This document shows, one piece after another, positions 9,918 to 19,920 of a stretch of DNA of 64,000 nucleotides. The notes beneath the pieces were generated by a model. It was not told the DNA's origin, ran no database searches, and was given only the letters and a program-made list of their open reading frames with translations. Position 1 is the first letter of the stretch, and the number at the start of each line of letters is the position of its first letter. Position numbers and translations under genes: made by a program. Source of the DNA: Alphaproteobacteria bacterium (GTDB taxonomy: Bacteria > Pseudomonadota > Alphaproteobacteria > Rhizobiales > JAJFHR01); assembly GCA_024278055.1 (NCBI GenBank), contig JAJRTY010000024.1, positions 17,744 to 81,743 on the forward strand, given 5' to 3'.

Positions 9918-9969
9918 GGGTGGCATGGGAAGCCGTCAAATTAAAGAAACAGTATCGCCTATGTCGTGA

Positions 9970-10923
9970 TTATTCAAACTCCATCTGCTCGAACACTCGT
10001 CCGGCATTACGTTTTGCCAGTTCTTTAAAAGTATCAAGACGGGCATAGGGAGACTGATCAATTTCATAGGCGTCCTGAAGTGTGCCGCCATCTTCAATCA
10101 GCTTACCAATTTTCTTTCGCAGATATAGCAGGTAATCGAGTGTATAGCGCCGCACCTGGGCCATGTTCGTTGGATGGCCATGGCCGGGAATAACGTAAAG
10201 TGCGCCCAGCGCTTCAAAATTCTTCCAGCTTTCAATCCAGTCCACCACAATCGTATCTTCAAAAATCGGCAGCATACGTTCATGAAAGGACATATCACCG
10301 GAAATCACCAACCTTTGTTTGGGCAACCACACCGAAATATCACCGGGAGAATGAGCAGGCCCGAGCCATCTGACTTCGATGGTAAAATCACCCATGGTGA
10401 TGACCTCGATGTCTGTCATGGTCTCTGTCGGACCCTGAACGAACGTGCCTTCGGCTTTTTCCTTATTGAGTTTTTTCATGCGATCAAGACTGTCGTAGCC
10501 AGATTTTTCAAATTCTGCCGCAGCGTCTTCGTGGGCGAGAATGGGTACGCCAAGCTTGAACCAGTATGAATTGCCCAGCATTGCATGGCCCTGGCCATTT
10601 TCATTGATGACCAATTTAACCGGTTGGTCCGTGATCTTTTTAATTTCGTCATGCAGGGCTTTTGCCAGCAGGAAACTGGCACTGCCATTAATAACAATGA
10701 CACCATCACCGGTAACGATAAACGACAGGTTATTGTTGTGGCCGGAATTATCATAGCCTGGAGGAGCAGTAGCACCGATAGCTGAAAACACGCCGGGAAT
10801 AACCTCAACCGGTTTGGAGTACAGCAGGGATTGCGGGTATTGATCGCGAATTGACTGACTGGCTGTGGCATCCGGCAAAGCTGCAACCATCATCAAACCA
10901 AATAAAAGATAAAAATACTTCAT
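9970..10923 (-). CDS. MBL-fold metallohydrolase, SoxH / quinoprotein-relay type
   Basis: Signal peptide, GDISVWLPKQRLVISGDMSF, VIPGHGHPT. Confidence 0.78.
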   Translation of the reverse strand: MKYFYLLFGLMMVAALPDATASQSIRDQYPQSLLYSKPVEVIPGVFSAIGATAPPGYDNSGHNNNLSFIVTGDGVIVINGSASFLLAKALHDEIKKITDQPVKLVINENGQGHAMLGNSYWFKLGVPILAHEDAAAEFEKSGYDSLDRMKKLNKEKAEGTFVQGPTETMTDIEVITMGDFTIEVRWLGPAHSPGDISVWLPKQRLVISGDMSFHERMLPIFEDTIVVDWIESWKNFEALGALYVIPGHGHPTNMAQVRRYTLDYLLYLRKKIGKLIEDGGTLQDAYEIDQSPYARLDTFKELAKRNAGRVFEQMEFE

Positions 10924-10966
10924 TTATAAAATCCCCTTTCGCCTATTGAGAAAATATCATATAATA

Positions 10967-10978
10967 AAATTCGAATAT
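10967..10978. promoter_or_regulatory. AAATTCGAATAT, candidate SoxR site between two divergent MBL genes
   Basis: 11/12 match to the palindrome at 2231. Confidence 0.5.
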
Positions 10979-11014
10979 GTTAAAGTGATATGTTTCCTGG
11001 GAGGGATTTAGACG

Positions 11015-12010
11015 ATGAGTGCATCCGCTTTTCAAATTAATCGCCGTCGTTTTCTGGCCGGCTCGGCGGCCGCAACTGCTGGCACTTTCATGGTGGCGGG
11101 CATCGATACCGGCCCGGCGCTGGCCAAATCCGGCCTCACCGAACAGGCATCAGGTTATTATCGTTTCAATATCGGTAATTTTAAGTGCGCTTCCCTGAGC
11201 GATGGTACACTCAGCCTGCCGGCGCAGTTTCTGGCCCGCGATTTGCCGAAAGAAAAACTCGAGGCCTTTTTAAAGCAATATTATCTGCCGACAGATACCA
11301 ACACCTCCCAAACCAATCTCACTTTGATTGATACCGGCGAAAAACTTGTGCTGTTTGATGTTGGCTCAGGGCCAAACTTTCAGGACAGTGCCGGTAAATT
11401 GTCGGACCTTCTGGAAACAGTCGGCATCTCACCTGAAGATATTGATGCGGTGGTTATTACCCATGCCCATCCCGATCATGTATGGGGGTTGATTGACGAG
11501 TTTGAAGAAGCACCACGTTTTCCAAACGCACATTATTACATCAATGCGGTGGAGTATGATTTCTGGAATTCTGAAGACATTCTGACCAAATTGCCCCAGC
11601 AACTTCATTCCTTTGCCCTTGGTGCCCAGCGCAACCTCAAGCCGGTCACCGAGCGCATGACCTTCATTAAACCGGGCGAGGAATTCATCGCCGGTTTTCA
11701 GGCTGTGGACAGCTCTGGCCACACGCCCGGACATATGTCGTATCTGGTAACCTCCAACAATGAAACCCTGCTGGTGACCGGTGACGCCCTTACTCATTTC
11801 GTCGTATCGCTCCAGCACCCGCAATGGCAGCCGGCAACCGATATGGATGGGGACATGGCTGTTACCAATCGCCGGAAGCTCACAGACATGGCCGCAACAG
11901 AACGCTTGAGAGTTATCGGCTATCATTTTCCCTTCCCCGGCGTGGGGAATATTAGCCGCGAACATGACACCTATCGCTGGATACCGGACGCCTGGAACTG
12001 GGGCCTATAG
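11015..12010 (+). CDS. Tat-exported MBL-fold metallohydrolase
   Basis: NRRRFLAGSAAATAG Tat signal; THAHPDHVWGL metal-binding motif; DSSGHTPGH. Confidence 0.85.
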   Translation: MSASAFQINRRRFLAGSAAATAGTFMVAGIDTGPALAKSGLTEQASGYYRFNIGNFKCASLSDGTLSLPAQFLARDLPKEKLEAFLKQYYLPTDTNTSQTNLTLIDTGEKLVLFDVGSGPNFQDSAGKLSDLLETVGISPEDIDAVVITHAHPDHVWGLIDEFEEAPRFPNAHYYINAVEYDFWNSEDILTKLPQQLHSFALGAQRNLKPVTERMTFIKPGEEFIAGFQAVDSSGHTPGHMSYLVTSNNETLLVTGDALTHFVVSLQHPQWQPATDMDGDMAVTNRRKLTDMAATERLRVIGYHFPFPGVGNISREHDTYRWIPDAWNWGL

Positions 12011-12733
12011 GGCCGGGTGTTTTTCCAATGCTTTTGAATTTCCGGGCCTGAGAATTTTATCCAGAGCATCATTGTCGAGCCAGCCGACACCGTCGTGAAT
12101 ATCAGCGTGAATAGCCTGTAGCAGACCATCAGAATCGCGATCACGCAAAGCAGCAATAATCTCCTTGTGGCGGTCAACACCATAAAAGCTCCCCACATGG
12201 CGCAGGGCTATGCGCATGAACGGGCCCAGTTGCAGCCAGATGCTCTCAATCACCGGCATCGAAAGCTGGTCACAGTTCGAGCGGTAGATGTGGCCATGAA
12301 ACAGCTGGTTCTGGATAATCAGGGTGATTGCATCCTGCGCTTCAACCGCCTCATCCATAATTGTATCAATCTCCACAAGCCGGTCGATGATATTATCGGA
12401 AATATACGGCAGGGCGCGTTCAGCCGCATGGATTTCTATCGCGCACCTTAGAGAGACAAGTTCATGGAAACGCCTCGCCGTCATGGGCGGCACAACAATC
12501 CGGCGGTTTTCCAGAACACACAGCGCATTTTGCGAACTTAGTCGACGTAATGCCTCGCGAACCGGTGTCGGGCTGATTGCCATCGCTGCGGCCAGCCCGC
12601 GAATGGTCACCGGCACACCGGGCGCAATACTGCCCACCATCAGCGCATGGCGCAGCCGCACATAAGCATATTCCTGTATGGTCATTTTTCCCGATTTTTT
12701 TATCTCGGGTAAATTAAGAGGAGGGTTAGCCAT
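12005..12733 (-). CDS. GntR-family regulator with FCD domain
   Basis: IRGLAAAMAISPTPVREALRRLSSQNAL winged HTH and FCD-like C-terminus. Confidence 0.88.
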   Translation of the reverse strand: MANPPLNLPEIKKSGKMTIQEYAYVRLRHALMVGSIAPGVPVTIRGLAAAMAISPTPVREALRRLSSQNALCVLENRRIVVPPMTARRFHELVSLRCAIEIHAAERALPYISDNIIDRLVEIDTIMDEAVEAQDAITLIIQNQLFHGHIYRSNCDQLSMPVIESIWLQLGPFMRIALRHVGSFYGVDRHKEIIAALRDRDSDGLLQAIHADIHDGVGWLDNDALDKILRPGNSKALEKHPAL

Positions 12734-12811
12734 TTCAAAGTTCCAGTCAGACTTCTTTCCCGGTAACAATAACCGGTTGACATCAAGATGAATAGTGATA
12801 ACTTTTATAGT

Positions 12812-12825
12812 AATGTGATCACATT
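12812..12825. promoter_or_regulatory. Perfect 14-bp palindrome, candidate GntR/FCD operator
   Basis: AATGTGATCACATT in the divergent gntR / glutamine-synthetase-like intergenic region. Confidence 0.6.
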
Positions 12826-12843
12826 TTTTCTGGCGGACACATA

Positions 12844-14205
12844 ATGTTGCAAGCTTCACCAACCGAACAGATGCTGGATTGGCTGTCTGCACGACCCGCC
12901 ATTGAAAATCTGCGTGCCGGTGTCTGCGACTTTAACGGCATTATGCGTGGCAAGCTCATACCGGCAAATCAGGCCAAAAAAGCCTTAAACGGCGGCTTGC
13001 GCATTCCGTTATCGACCACAAGCGTCGACATCTGGGGCAATGACATCGCCGGTTCATCGCTGGTCTACGAAAGCGGCGATGGTGATGGTATTCTGCAATG
13101 GACAGGCCGCAACATCCTGGCCATGGAATGGCTGGCGCAGCCAACCGGGCTCATACCCTTGTGGCTAACTGACGAAAATGGCGCACCTTTCCTGGCCGAC
13201 CCGCGTCAGGCGCTTGCGCATGTACTGGCAAAATACAGCGCATTTGGTTTAAGGCCTGTGGTTGCCACCGAGTTGGAATTTTATCTGCTGGCCCCTGATG
13301 AGACCCGGCCAACCCCGCCTAAATCACCTGCAACCGGCAAAGTGTGCAATGCCAATGCTGTGCTTTCAATTGATGAGATTGACCACTTTGACGGTTTTTT
13401 CAATGATGTTTACGCCTTGTGTGCGCAACAGGGGATCCCCGCCGATACGGCAATCGCTGAAGGTGGTGCCGGTCAATTCGAGATAAATTTCGCCCATTGC
13501 GATGAGGCCTTGCGTGCGGCTGACGATGCTGTGTTGTTCAAGCGCATTGTCAAAGGCGTTGCCCGCAAACATGGTATTGTTGCATCCTTCATGGCCAAGC
13601 CCTATGCCGAGCGCTCCGGCAATGGCTTTCACGTTCACTTTTCCCTGCTGGATAAAGCTGGCGAAAACGTCTTTGATGATGGCAGCGATGCAGGCTCAAA
13701 AACCATGCAATACGCAGTGGCTGGCCTGCTAGCGGCAATGGATGAATCAACACTTCTTTTCGCCCCGCACCTCAATTCCTATCGCCGCCTGCAACCCAAT
13801 ACCCATGCCCCAAGCGCTATTAGCTGGGGTTATGAAAACCGCAATGCCGCCATTAGAATTCCCGGTGGACCGACCGCTGCACGACGCATTGAACACCGGG
13901 TTTCAGGTGCCGATGCCAACCCTTATCTGGTGTTGGCAGCCATTTTAGGCGCAGCCCTAGCCGGCATGGAAGCAGCACAAATGCCTGTCGATCCTATCGT
14001 TGGGGAGGCATCTTCACCCGGCCTCACACATTTGCCCGATAACTGGCGTAACGCAATTGACAGTTTCGAATGCGCAAAAATTCTGCCGTCATTCTTGTCT
14101 CCAATGTTTCGAGACCTTTTTGCATCCTGCAAACGCCAGGAGGAAAGAACATTTGCCAGCCGGATAACCGACTTTGAATACAGCACCTATCTTGAGACCA
14201 CATAA
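12844..14205 (+). CDS. Glutamine synthetase family, gamma-glutamylpolyamine synthetase-like
   Basis: GAGQFEINFAHCDEAL, SGNGFHVHFSL, NRNAAIRIPGGPTAARRIEHRVSGADANPYL. Confidence 0.88.
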   Translation: MLQASPTEQMLDWLSARPAIENLRAGVCDFNGIMRGKLIPANQAKKALNGGLRIPLSTTSVDIWGNDIAGSSLVYESGDGDGILQWTGRNILAMEWLAQPTGLIPLWLTDENGAPFLADPRQALAHVLAKYSAFGLRPVVATELEFYLLAPDETRPTPPKSPATGKVCNANAVLSIDEIDHFDGFFNDVYALCAQQGIPADTAIAEGGAGQFEINFAHCDEALRAADDAVLFKRIVKGVARKHGIVASFMAKPYAERSGNGFHVHFSLLDKAGENVFDDGSDAGSKTMQYAVAGLLAAMDESTLLFAPHLNSYRRLQPNTHAPSAISWGYENRNAAIRIPGGPTAARRIEHRVSGADANPYLVLAAILGAALAGMEAAQMPVDPIVGEASSPGLTHLPDNWRNAIDSFECAKILPSFLSPMFRDLFASCKRQEERTFASRITDFEYSTYLETT

Positions 14206-14229
14206 GTTTATTAAAAGGGAGGAAACCAA

Positions 14230-15318
14230 ATGAAGAAAATACTATCGCTTGCGGTCCTTGCCGCATTGAGTATAACACCGGCACTTGCCGGTGGAAAAAC
14301 ACTCAATATCTATAACTGGTCAGATTATATTGCCGAAGACACCATCAAGAAATTTGAAGAAAAAACCGGCATTAAAGTCACCTATGACGTTTATGACTCA
14401 AACGAAGTACTCGAAGCCAAAATGCTGGCGGGCAGTTCCGGTTATGATGTTGTGGTTCCCACATCCGATTTTTTACAGCGCCAGATTGCCGCTGGTGTTT
14501 ATGCCAAGCTCGATAAATCGAAACTGCCAAACCTGAAAAACATGGATCCCGACCTGATGAAGGCTTTGGGAAATTTTGACCCCGGCAATGAATACGCCGT
14601 CATCTATATGTGGGGCACCACAGGAATTGGTTACAATACCAAAGCAGTTGCCAAACGTCTTGGCGACAATGCGCCAACAGATTCATGGGCGTTAGTGTTT
14701 GACCCTGCCAACGCCGCCAAGCTACAGGACTGCGGCATATCTTTGCTTGATGCACCCACCGAAATTATTCCCGCCGCGATGAATTATCTCGGACTTGATA
14801 CGCGCTCGACCAAAAAAGAGGACTTTGAAAAGGGTGCCGCGCTGCTGGCAAAAATTCGTCCCTTTGTGCGCTATTTTCATTCCTCACAATATATTTCCGA
14901 CCTCGCCAATGGTGACATCTGTGTATCGGTTGGCTGGTCCGGCGATGTGTTCCAGGCCCGCGATCGCGCGGATGAAGCCAAAAAAGGCGTTGAGATCGGC
15001 TACTCCATTCCCAAGGAAGGCGCATTGCAATGGTTTGACACTCTCGCCATTCCGGTTGATTCCAAGCACAAGGATGAAGCTCTGGCTTTCATCAACTTTG
15101 TCATGGATGCCCAGATCACCGCCGATATCACCAATTATGTCTGGTATGCAAATGGCAATTCTGCCTCCATGCCCATGGTCGAACAAGATATCAAGGATGA
15201 TCCCGGCATCTTCCCGCCTGATGATGTCAAGGCAAAACTATGGGGTGCCAAAGTCTATAAAAAGCGCACTGACCGTGTCATCACCCGGCTTTGGACCAAA
15301 GTAAAAACCGGCAAGTAA
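14230..15318 (+). CDS. Polyamine ABC transporter substrate-binding protein (PotF-like)
   Basis: LNIYNWSDYIAEDTIKKFEEKTGIKVTYDVYDSNE. Confidence 0.92.
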   Translation: MKKILSLAVLAALSITPALAGGKTLNIYNWSDYIAEDTIKKFEEKTGIKVTYDVYDSNEVLEAKMLAGSSGYDVVVPTSDFLQRQIAAGVYAKLDKSKLPNLKNMDPDLMKALGNFDPGNEYAVIYMWGTTGIGYNTKAVAKRLGDNAPTDSWALVFDPANAAKLQDCGISLLDAPTEIIPAAMNYLGLDTRSTKKEDFEKGAALLAKIRPFVRYFHSSQYISDLANGDICVSVGWSGDVFQARDRADEAKKGVEIGYSIPKEGALQWFDTLAIPVDSKHKDEALAFINFVMDAQITADITNYVWYANGNSASMPMVEQDIKDDPGIFPPDDVKAKLWGAKVYKKRTDRVITRLWTKVKTGK

Positions 15319-15338
15319 ACCTGTTCACAATCAGCTGA

Positions 15339-15368
15339 CCGCCATATCTGCCTGTGCAGATGTGGCGG
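15339..15368 (+). terminator. Stem-loop between SBP gene and ATPase gene (attenuator or mRNA-stability element)
   Basis: CCGCCATATCTGC-CTGT-GCAGATGTGGCGG, 13-bp stem with one G-U. Confidence 0.6.
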
Positions 15369-15396
15369 CAACGGCTGGCTTGATGAGGGCGTCCAC

Positions 15397-16539
15397 ATGC
15401 AAAATCAACAACAAGGTGCAATCACCCCCAAACCCTGGCTGGATCCGAATCAGCAGCCTTTCATTCGGATTTCCAATCTGACTAAAAAATTTGGTGATTT
15501 CACTGCCGTCGACAATGTTTCGCTCGATATTTATCGTCAGGAATTATTCTGCCTGCTTGGCGGATCCGGCTGTGGCAAATCAACCCTGCTGCGCATGCTG
15601 GCTGGATTTGAAACGCCCACCGGCGGACGGATTGAAATTGACGGCCAGGATGTCGCCGATGTGCCTCCCTATGACCGCCCGACCAACATGATGTTTCAAT
15701 CCTACGCCCTGTTTCCGCATATGACGGTGGAAAAAAATGTAGCCTATGGATTGATGCGCGATGGCGTGGCGAAATCAGAAGCTAATGATCGCGTCAATGA
15801 AATGCTCAAACTGGTGCAACTGGATGGTTTTGCCACCCGCAAACCCGACCAGCTTTCCGGCGGCCAACGCCAGCGTGTCGCACTTGCACGCTCATTAATC
15901 AAACAACCAAAACTGCTGCTGCTGGATGAGCCTTTGGGTGCGCTGGACAAAAAGCTGCGCGAGGAAACACAATTTGAGCTGGTCAATATTCAGTAAAGCC
16001 TGGGGGTCACCTTCATAGTCGTTACCCACGACCAGGAAGAAGCCATGACCCTGTCAACGCGCATCGGCGTTATGGATGCAGGGGAAATCGTTCAGGTCGG
16101 CGAACCCCATGACATATACGAGTTTCCGCAGTCGCGCTTTGTCGCCGATTTTATCGGCTCGGTAAATATGTTTGAAGGCCGCGTGGTCGATGATGCCGAG
16201 AATTATGTGCGCATTCACTGCCAACAGGCTGATTGCGATATTCACGTTGCCCATGGTGTCAGTTGCACCGAAAACCAGAGATTATGGTTTGCCATTCGCC
16301 CGGAAAAAATGACCCTGTCGCGTGAAAAACCAGAAGGCATTTACAATTTTGTCGAAGGCAGGGTCGACGAAATTGCCTACATGGGCAACCTCTCGGTATT
16401 TCGTATCAAACTTGACAGCGGCATTATAGTCCGTGTGACAAAATCAAATCTATCACGCCGCGATGAAGACAATATCAGCTGGGACGAAACTGTCTTTGTC
16501 TCCTGGGAAGATACCGCCGGCGTGGTGTTGATGCAATGA
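15397..16539 (+). CDS. Polyamine ABC transporter ATP-binding protein (PotA/PotG-like), interrupted by in-frame TAA at 15994-15996
   Basis: GGSGCGKST Walker [13 protein letters not shown] signature; [24 protein letters not shown] continues in frame. Confidence 0.9.
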
Positions 16540-17471
16540 ACGCAACAACCCTCATAACCGGCGCAGCACGCCTTTTGGGCCGAATGGGTTTTCGCGCCCG
16601 CTCTTTGGTTATAGCCGTGCCGTTCTGGTGGTTGTTCGTGTTTTTTCTCATCCCCTTTGCGGTTGTCGCCAAAATCTCGTTTTCCGAAGCAATCATCGCC
16701 CGACCGCCTTATTCGCCGTTATACACCTGGACCGAGGACGGCGTGCTGCAACTCAAACTGTTTTTTTCAAACTATGGATATCTGCTTGAAGACACGCTTT
16801 ATGTTTCCGCCTACTGGTCATCGATCAAAGTTGCGTTTTTCTCAACCGTCATTGCTTTGCTTGTCGCCTACCCCATGGCATACTACATCGCCCGCACCTC
16901 CGAGCGTCGGCGCAATGTGTTGTTGATGCTGATAATCCTGCCGTTCTGGACATCGTTCCTGTTGCGGGTCTATGCCTGGATCGGCATTTTAAAAACCAAC
17001 GGCATTATCAATAATATTCTGATGTCACTCGGCATCACGTCTGAGCCGATTATTATGATGCAGACAAATTTCGCCGTCTATGTCGGCATTGTCTACACCT
17101 ACCTGCCGTTTATGATATTGCCGCTTTTTACCAATCTGGTGAAGCTCGACCCCTCGCTACTCGAAGCCTCCGCCGATCTTGGTGCGCGCCCGATAACGAC
17201 TTTTTTCAAGATCACCCTGCCATTGTCAGTTCCAGGCATTATCGCCGGCTCAATGCTGGTGTTTATCCCGGTGATCGGTGAATTCGTCATCCCGGCACTT
17301 TTGGGCGGCCCCGACACGTTGATGATCGGCAAAGTCCTGTGGAATGAGTTTTTCTCCAACCGCGACTGGCCGGTAGCCTCAGCCGTTGCCGTCGTCATGC
17401 TGGTGTTGCTGGTAATTCCGATCATGTTGTTGCGCAATGCCCAGAACGCCAGCGCGGGAGCAGCATCATGA
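16536..17471 (+). CDS. Polyamine ABC transporter permease (PotH-like)
   Basis: Polytopic; [29 protein letters not shown] permease loop. Confidence 0.9.
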   Translation: MNATTLITGAARLLGRMGFRARSLVIAVPFWWLFVFFLIPFAVVAKISFSEAIIARPPYSPLYTWTEDGVLQLKLFFSNYGYLLEDTLYVSAYWSSIKVAFFSTVIALLVAYPMAYYIARTSERRRNVLLMLIILPFWTSFLLRVYAWIGILKTNGIINNILMSLGITSEPIIMMQTNFAVYVGIVYTYLPFMILPLFTNLVKLDPSLLEASADLGARPITTFFKITLPLSVPGIIAGSMLVFIPVIGEFVIPALLGGPDTLMIGKVLWNEFFSNRDWPVASAVAVVMLVLLVIPIMLLRNAQNASAGAAS

Positions 17472-18268
17472 AAAAAACCTCATGGTTCTTAACCATTACC
17501 ACTGTGCTCGGCTTTGCCTTTCTTTACATTCCGATTATCTCACTGATAATTTTCAGCTTCAATGAATCCAAGCTGGTAACCGTCTGGTCGGGGTTTTCAA
17601 CCAAATGGTATGGTGAGCTTTTGCGCGACCCGCAGATACTGGGAGCTGCCTGGATCAGTCTCAAGATAGCCTTCATCAGCGCCACATTGGCAATGGGGCT
17701 GGGGACTTTGGCGGCATTTGTTCTGGTTCGCTTTCGTAAATTTTACGGTAAAAACCTGTTGAGCGGCATGATAACAGCACCTCTGGTGATGCCTGATGTT
17801 ATCATCGGCCTGTCGTTACTGCTGTTGTTCATTGCCATGGAAGCAACATTTGGCTGGCCCGCCGGACGCGGCCTTACCACCATCATTATCGCCCACACAA
17901 CCTTCGCCATGGCCTATGTGGCCATTGTGGTGCAGTCACGCCTGGTTGTTATGGATACAAGTCTGGAAGAAGCAGCCCTTGATCTCGGCGCCAGACCGGT
18001 ACGGGTATTTTTTGATATCACCCTGCCGGTGATCTCGCCTGCTCTGGTTTCCGGCTGGCTGTTGGCCTTTACGCTGTCTCTGGATGATCTGGTCATTGCC
18101 AGCTTTGTTTCCGGTCCCGGTGCCTCCACCCTGCCGATGGTGATTTTCTCAAAAGTACGTCTTGGCGTCAGCCCCGACATCAATGCCCTGGCTACCATCA
18201 TCATTGTGATTGTTGCCATTGGTGTGGTAATCGCCTCCACACAGATGAAACCCGGAAAGACTTCGTAA
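17468..18268 (+). CDS. Polyamine ABC transporter permease (PotI-like)
   Basis: EEAALDLGARPVRVFFDITLPVISPALVSG loop; 4-bp overlap with previous gene. Confidence 0.9.
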   Translation: MKKTSWFLTITTVLGFAFLYIPIISLIIFSFNESKLVTVWSGFSTKWYGELLRDPQILGAAWISLKIAFISATLAMGLGTLAAFVLVRFRKFYGKNLLSGMITAPLVMPDVIIGLSLLLLFIAMEATFGWPAGRGLTTIIIAHTTFAMAYVAIVVQSRLVVMDTSLEEAALDLGARPVRVFFDITLPVISPALVSGWLLAFTLSLDDLVIASFVSGPGASTLPMVIFSKVRLGVSPDINALATIIIVIVAIGVVIASTQMKPGKTS

Positions 18269-19240
18269 ATGAGTAAAACAGATTGCGACCAGGCTTTCAG
18301 AGCCGATGATCTCAACCAGCGCTGGCCGGAAATGACCTATGGTGGTGCCTTGAGTTTTATGCGGCGAAAATACAGCCGCGAGCTTGACGGCGTTGATGTA
18401 GTTGTCAGCGGCATCCCGTATGATTGCGCCGTAACCTTTCGCCCCGGTTGCAGGCTCGGCCCTCGCGCCATTCGCGCAGGCTACGTCCAACTGGCAGAAC
18501 TGAAATCCTTTCCCTTCGGCATTGATCCCTTTGAGACACTTAAAGTCACTGATTACGGCGATTGCTTTCTCGACCCCCATCACCCTGAAACCATCCCCGC
18601 TGCCATCGAAGCCCATGCCGATCACATTCTGGCCAGCGGTGCCAAAATGCTGAGCTTTGGCGGCGATCATTTTGTAGCCTATCCACTGTTGAAGGCACAC
18701 GCAAAAAAATATGGACCTGTCGCCCTGATACAGTTTGATGCCCATTGTGACACCTGGGATGATGACGGCACGGCACTTGATCATGGCTCGATGTTTGCGC
18801 GCGCGCTCAATGATGGTATTGTTGATGTGGCCAGATCAACCCAGATAGGTCTGCGCACCTTTAACGACAGTGACATGGGTTTTGAAATCCTCACCGCCCC
18901 GTGGGTGCATCGCAACGGTATGGATGCAGCCCTCGATATTATCACGCAGCGCGCAGGCGATGCCCCTGTTTACATCTCATTTGATATTGATGGCCTTGAT
19001 CCAGCCTTTGCTCCGGGCACCGGCACACCGGTAGCAGGAGGCCTGGCAAGCTGGCAGGCGCTGGAATTTATTCGCGGCCTTGGCAGCCTCAACCTCATTG
19101 GCATGGATGTTGTGGAAGTTGCACCGGCCTATGACCATGCCGAAATAACCGCTATTGCCGCAGCCACTATCGCCCACGACTGGTTGTGCCTGATGGCCAT
19201 TAAAAAGGGTGCAAAAACCAACGTGGTGGGGCGCTTGTGA
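18269..19240 (+). CDS. Agmatinase/ureohydrolase family
   Basis: FGGDHFVAYP, QFDAHCDTWDD, SFDIDGLDPAFAPGTGTP. Confidence 0.92.
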   Translation: MSKTDCDQAFRADDLNQRWPEMTYGGALSFMRRKYSRELDGVDVVVSGIPYDCAVTFRPGCRLGPRAIRAGYVQLAELKSFPFGIDPFETLKVTDYGDCFLDPHHPETIPAAIEAHADHILASGAKMLSFGGDHFVAYPLLKAHAKKYGPVALIQFDAHCDTWDDDGTALDHGSMFARALNDGIVDVARSTQIGLRTFNDSDMGFEILTAPWVHRNGMDAALDIITQRAGDAPVYISFDIDGLDPAFAPGTGTPVAGGLASWQALEFIRGLGSLNLIGMDVVEVAPAYDHAEITAIAAATIAHDWLCLMAIKKGAKTNVVGRL

Positions 19241-19920
19241 AGATTGGCATTTTACAGGCCGGCCTGTGCCCGGAGGAACTGGTTGAAGAGTACGGTGAAT
19301 ATGATGCTGTGTTTGCACGTTTCCTCGACGGCTTCGGCTTTGAGTTTGAAGGCTTTCGTGTTGTCGAGGGCATATTTCCCTCATCCGTCACTTCGGCTGA
19401 TGGCTGGCTCATTACCGGATCAAAATATGGCGCTTACGAAGACCATGACTGGATAGCACCGCTGGAAGACTTTATTCGCCACGCCTACGGTCAAAATGTT
19501 CCAATTATCGGCGTCTGTTTTGGCCATCAGATTCTGGCCCAGGCCCTTGGCGGCAAAGTAGAGAAATTTACCGGCGGCTGGGCCGTTGGTAAACAGCACT
19601 ATCAACTTGACGGGGTTGAAGCTGGCATCGACCTGATGGCCTGGCATCAGGATCAGGTGATTGTACTGCCGCAAGATGCCGAAGTTATCGGCTCTTCGCC
19701 TTTCTGCAAATATGCAGCCCTGGCCTATGGCAACAAGGCATTGTCGGTTCAGGCTCACCCTGAGTTTGATGCAGAATTTATCGCCGGTCTTTTCAATGCG
19801 CGCAAATACGTTTTACCGGCAGAAGTCATGGCGCACAGTAACGATGATCTTTCGGGAGAATTATCATCGCCTCTTATTGCCAAAATGATGGCGGAGTTTT
19901 TCAAGCAGGAGGCAGTATGA
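19237..19920 (+). CDS. Class I glutamine amidotransferase-like protein
   Basis: PIIGVCFGHQILAQALGGKV nucleophile elbow; QAHPEF. Confidence 0.88.
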   Translation: MKIGILQAGLCPEELVEEYGEYDAVFARFLDGFGFEFEGFRVVEGIFPSSVTSADGWLITGSKYGAYEDHDWIAPLEDFIRHAYGQNVPIIGVCFGHQILAQALGGKVEKFTGGWAVGKQHYQLDGVEAGIDLMAWHQDQVIVLPQDAEVIGSSPFCKYAALAYGNKALSVQAHPEFDAEFIAGLFNARKYVLPAEVMAHSNDDLSGELSSPLIAKMMAEFFKQEAV

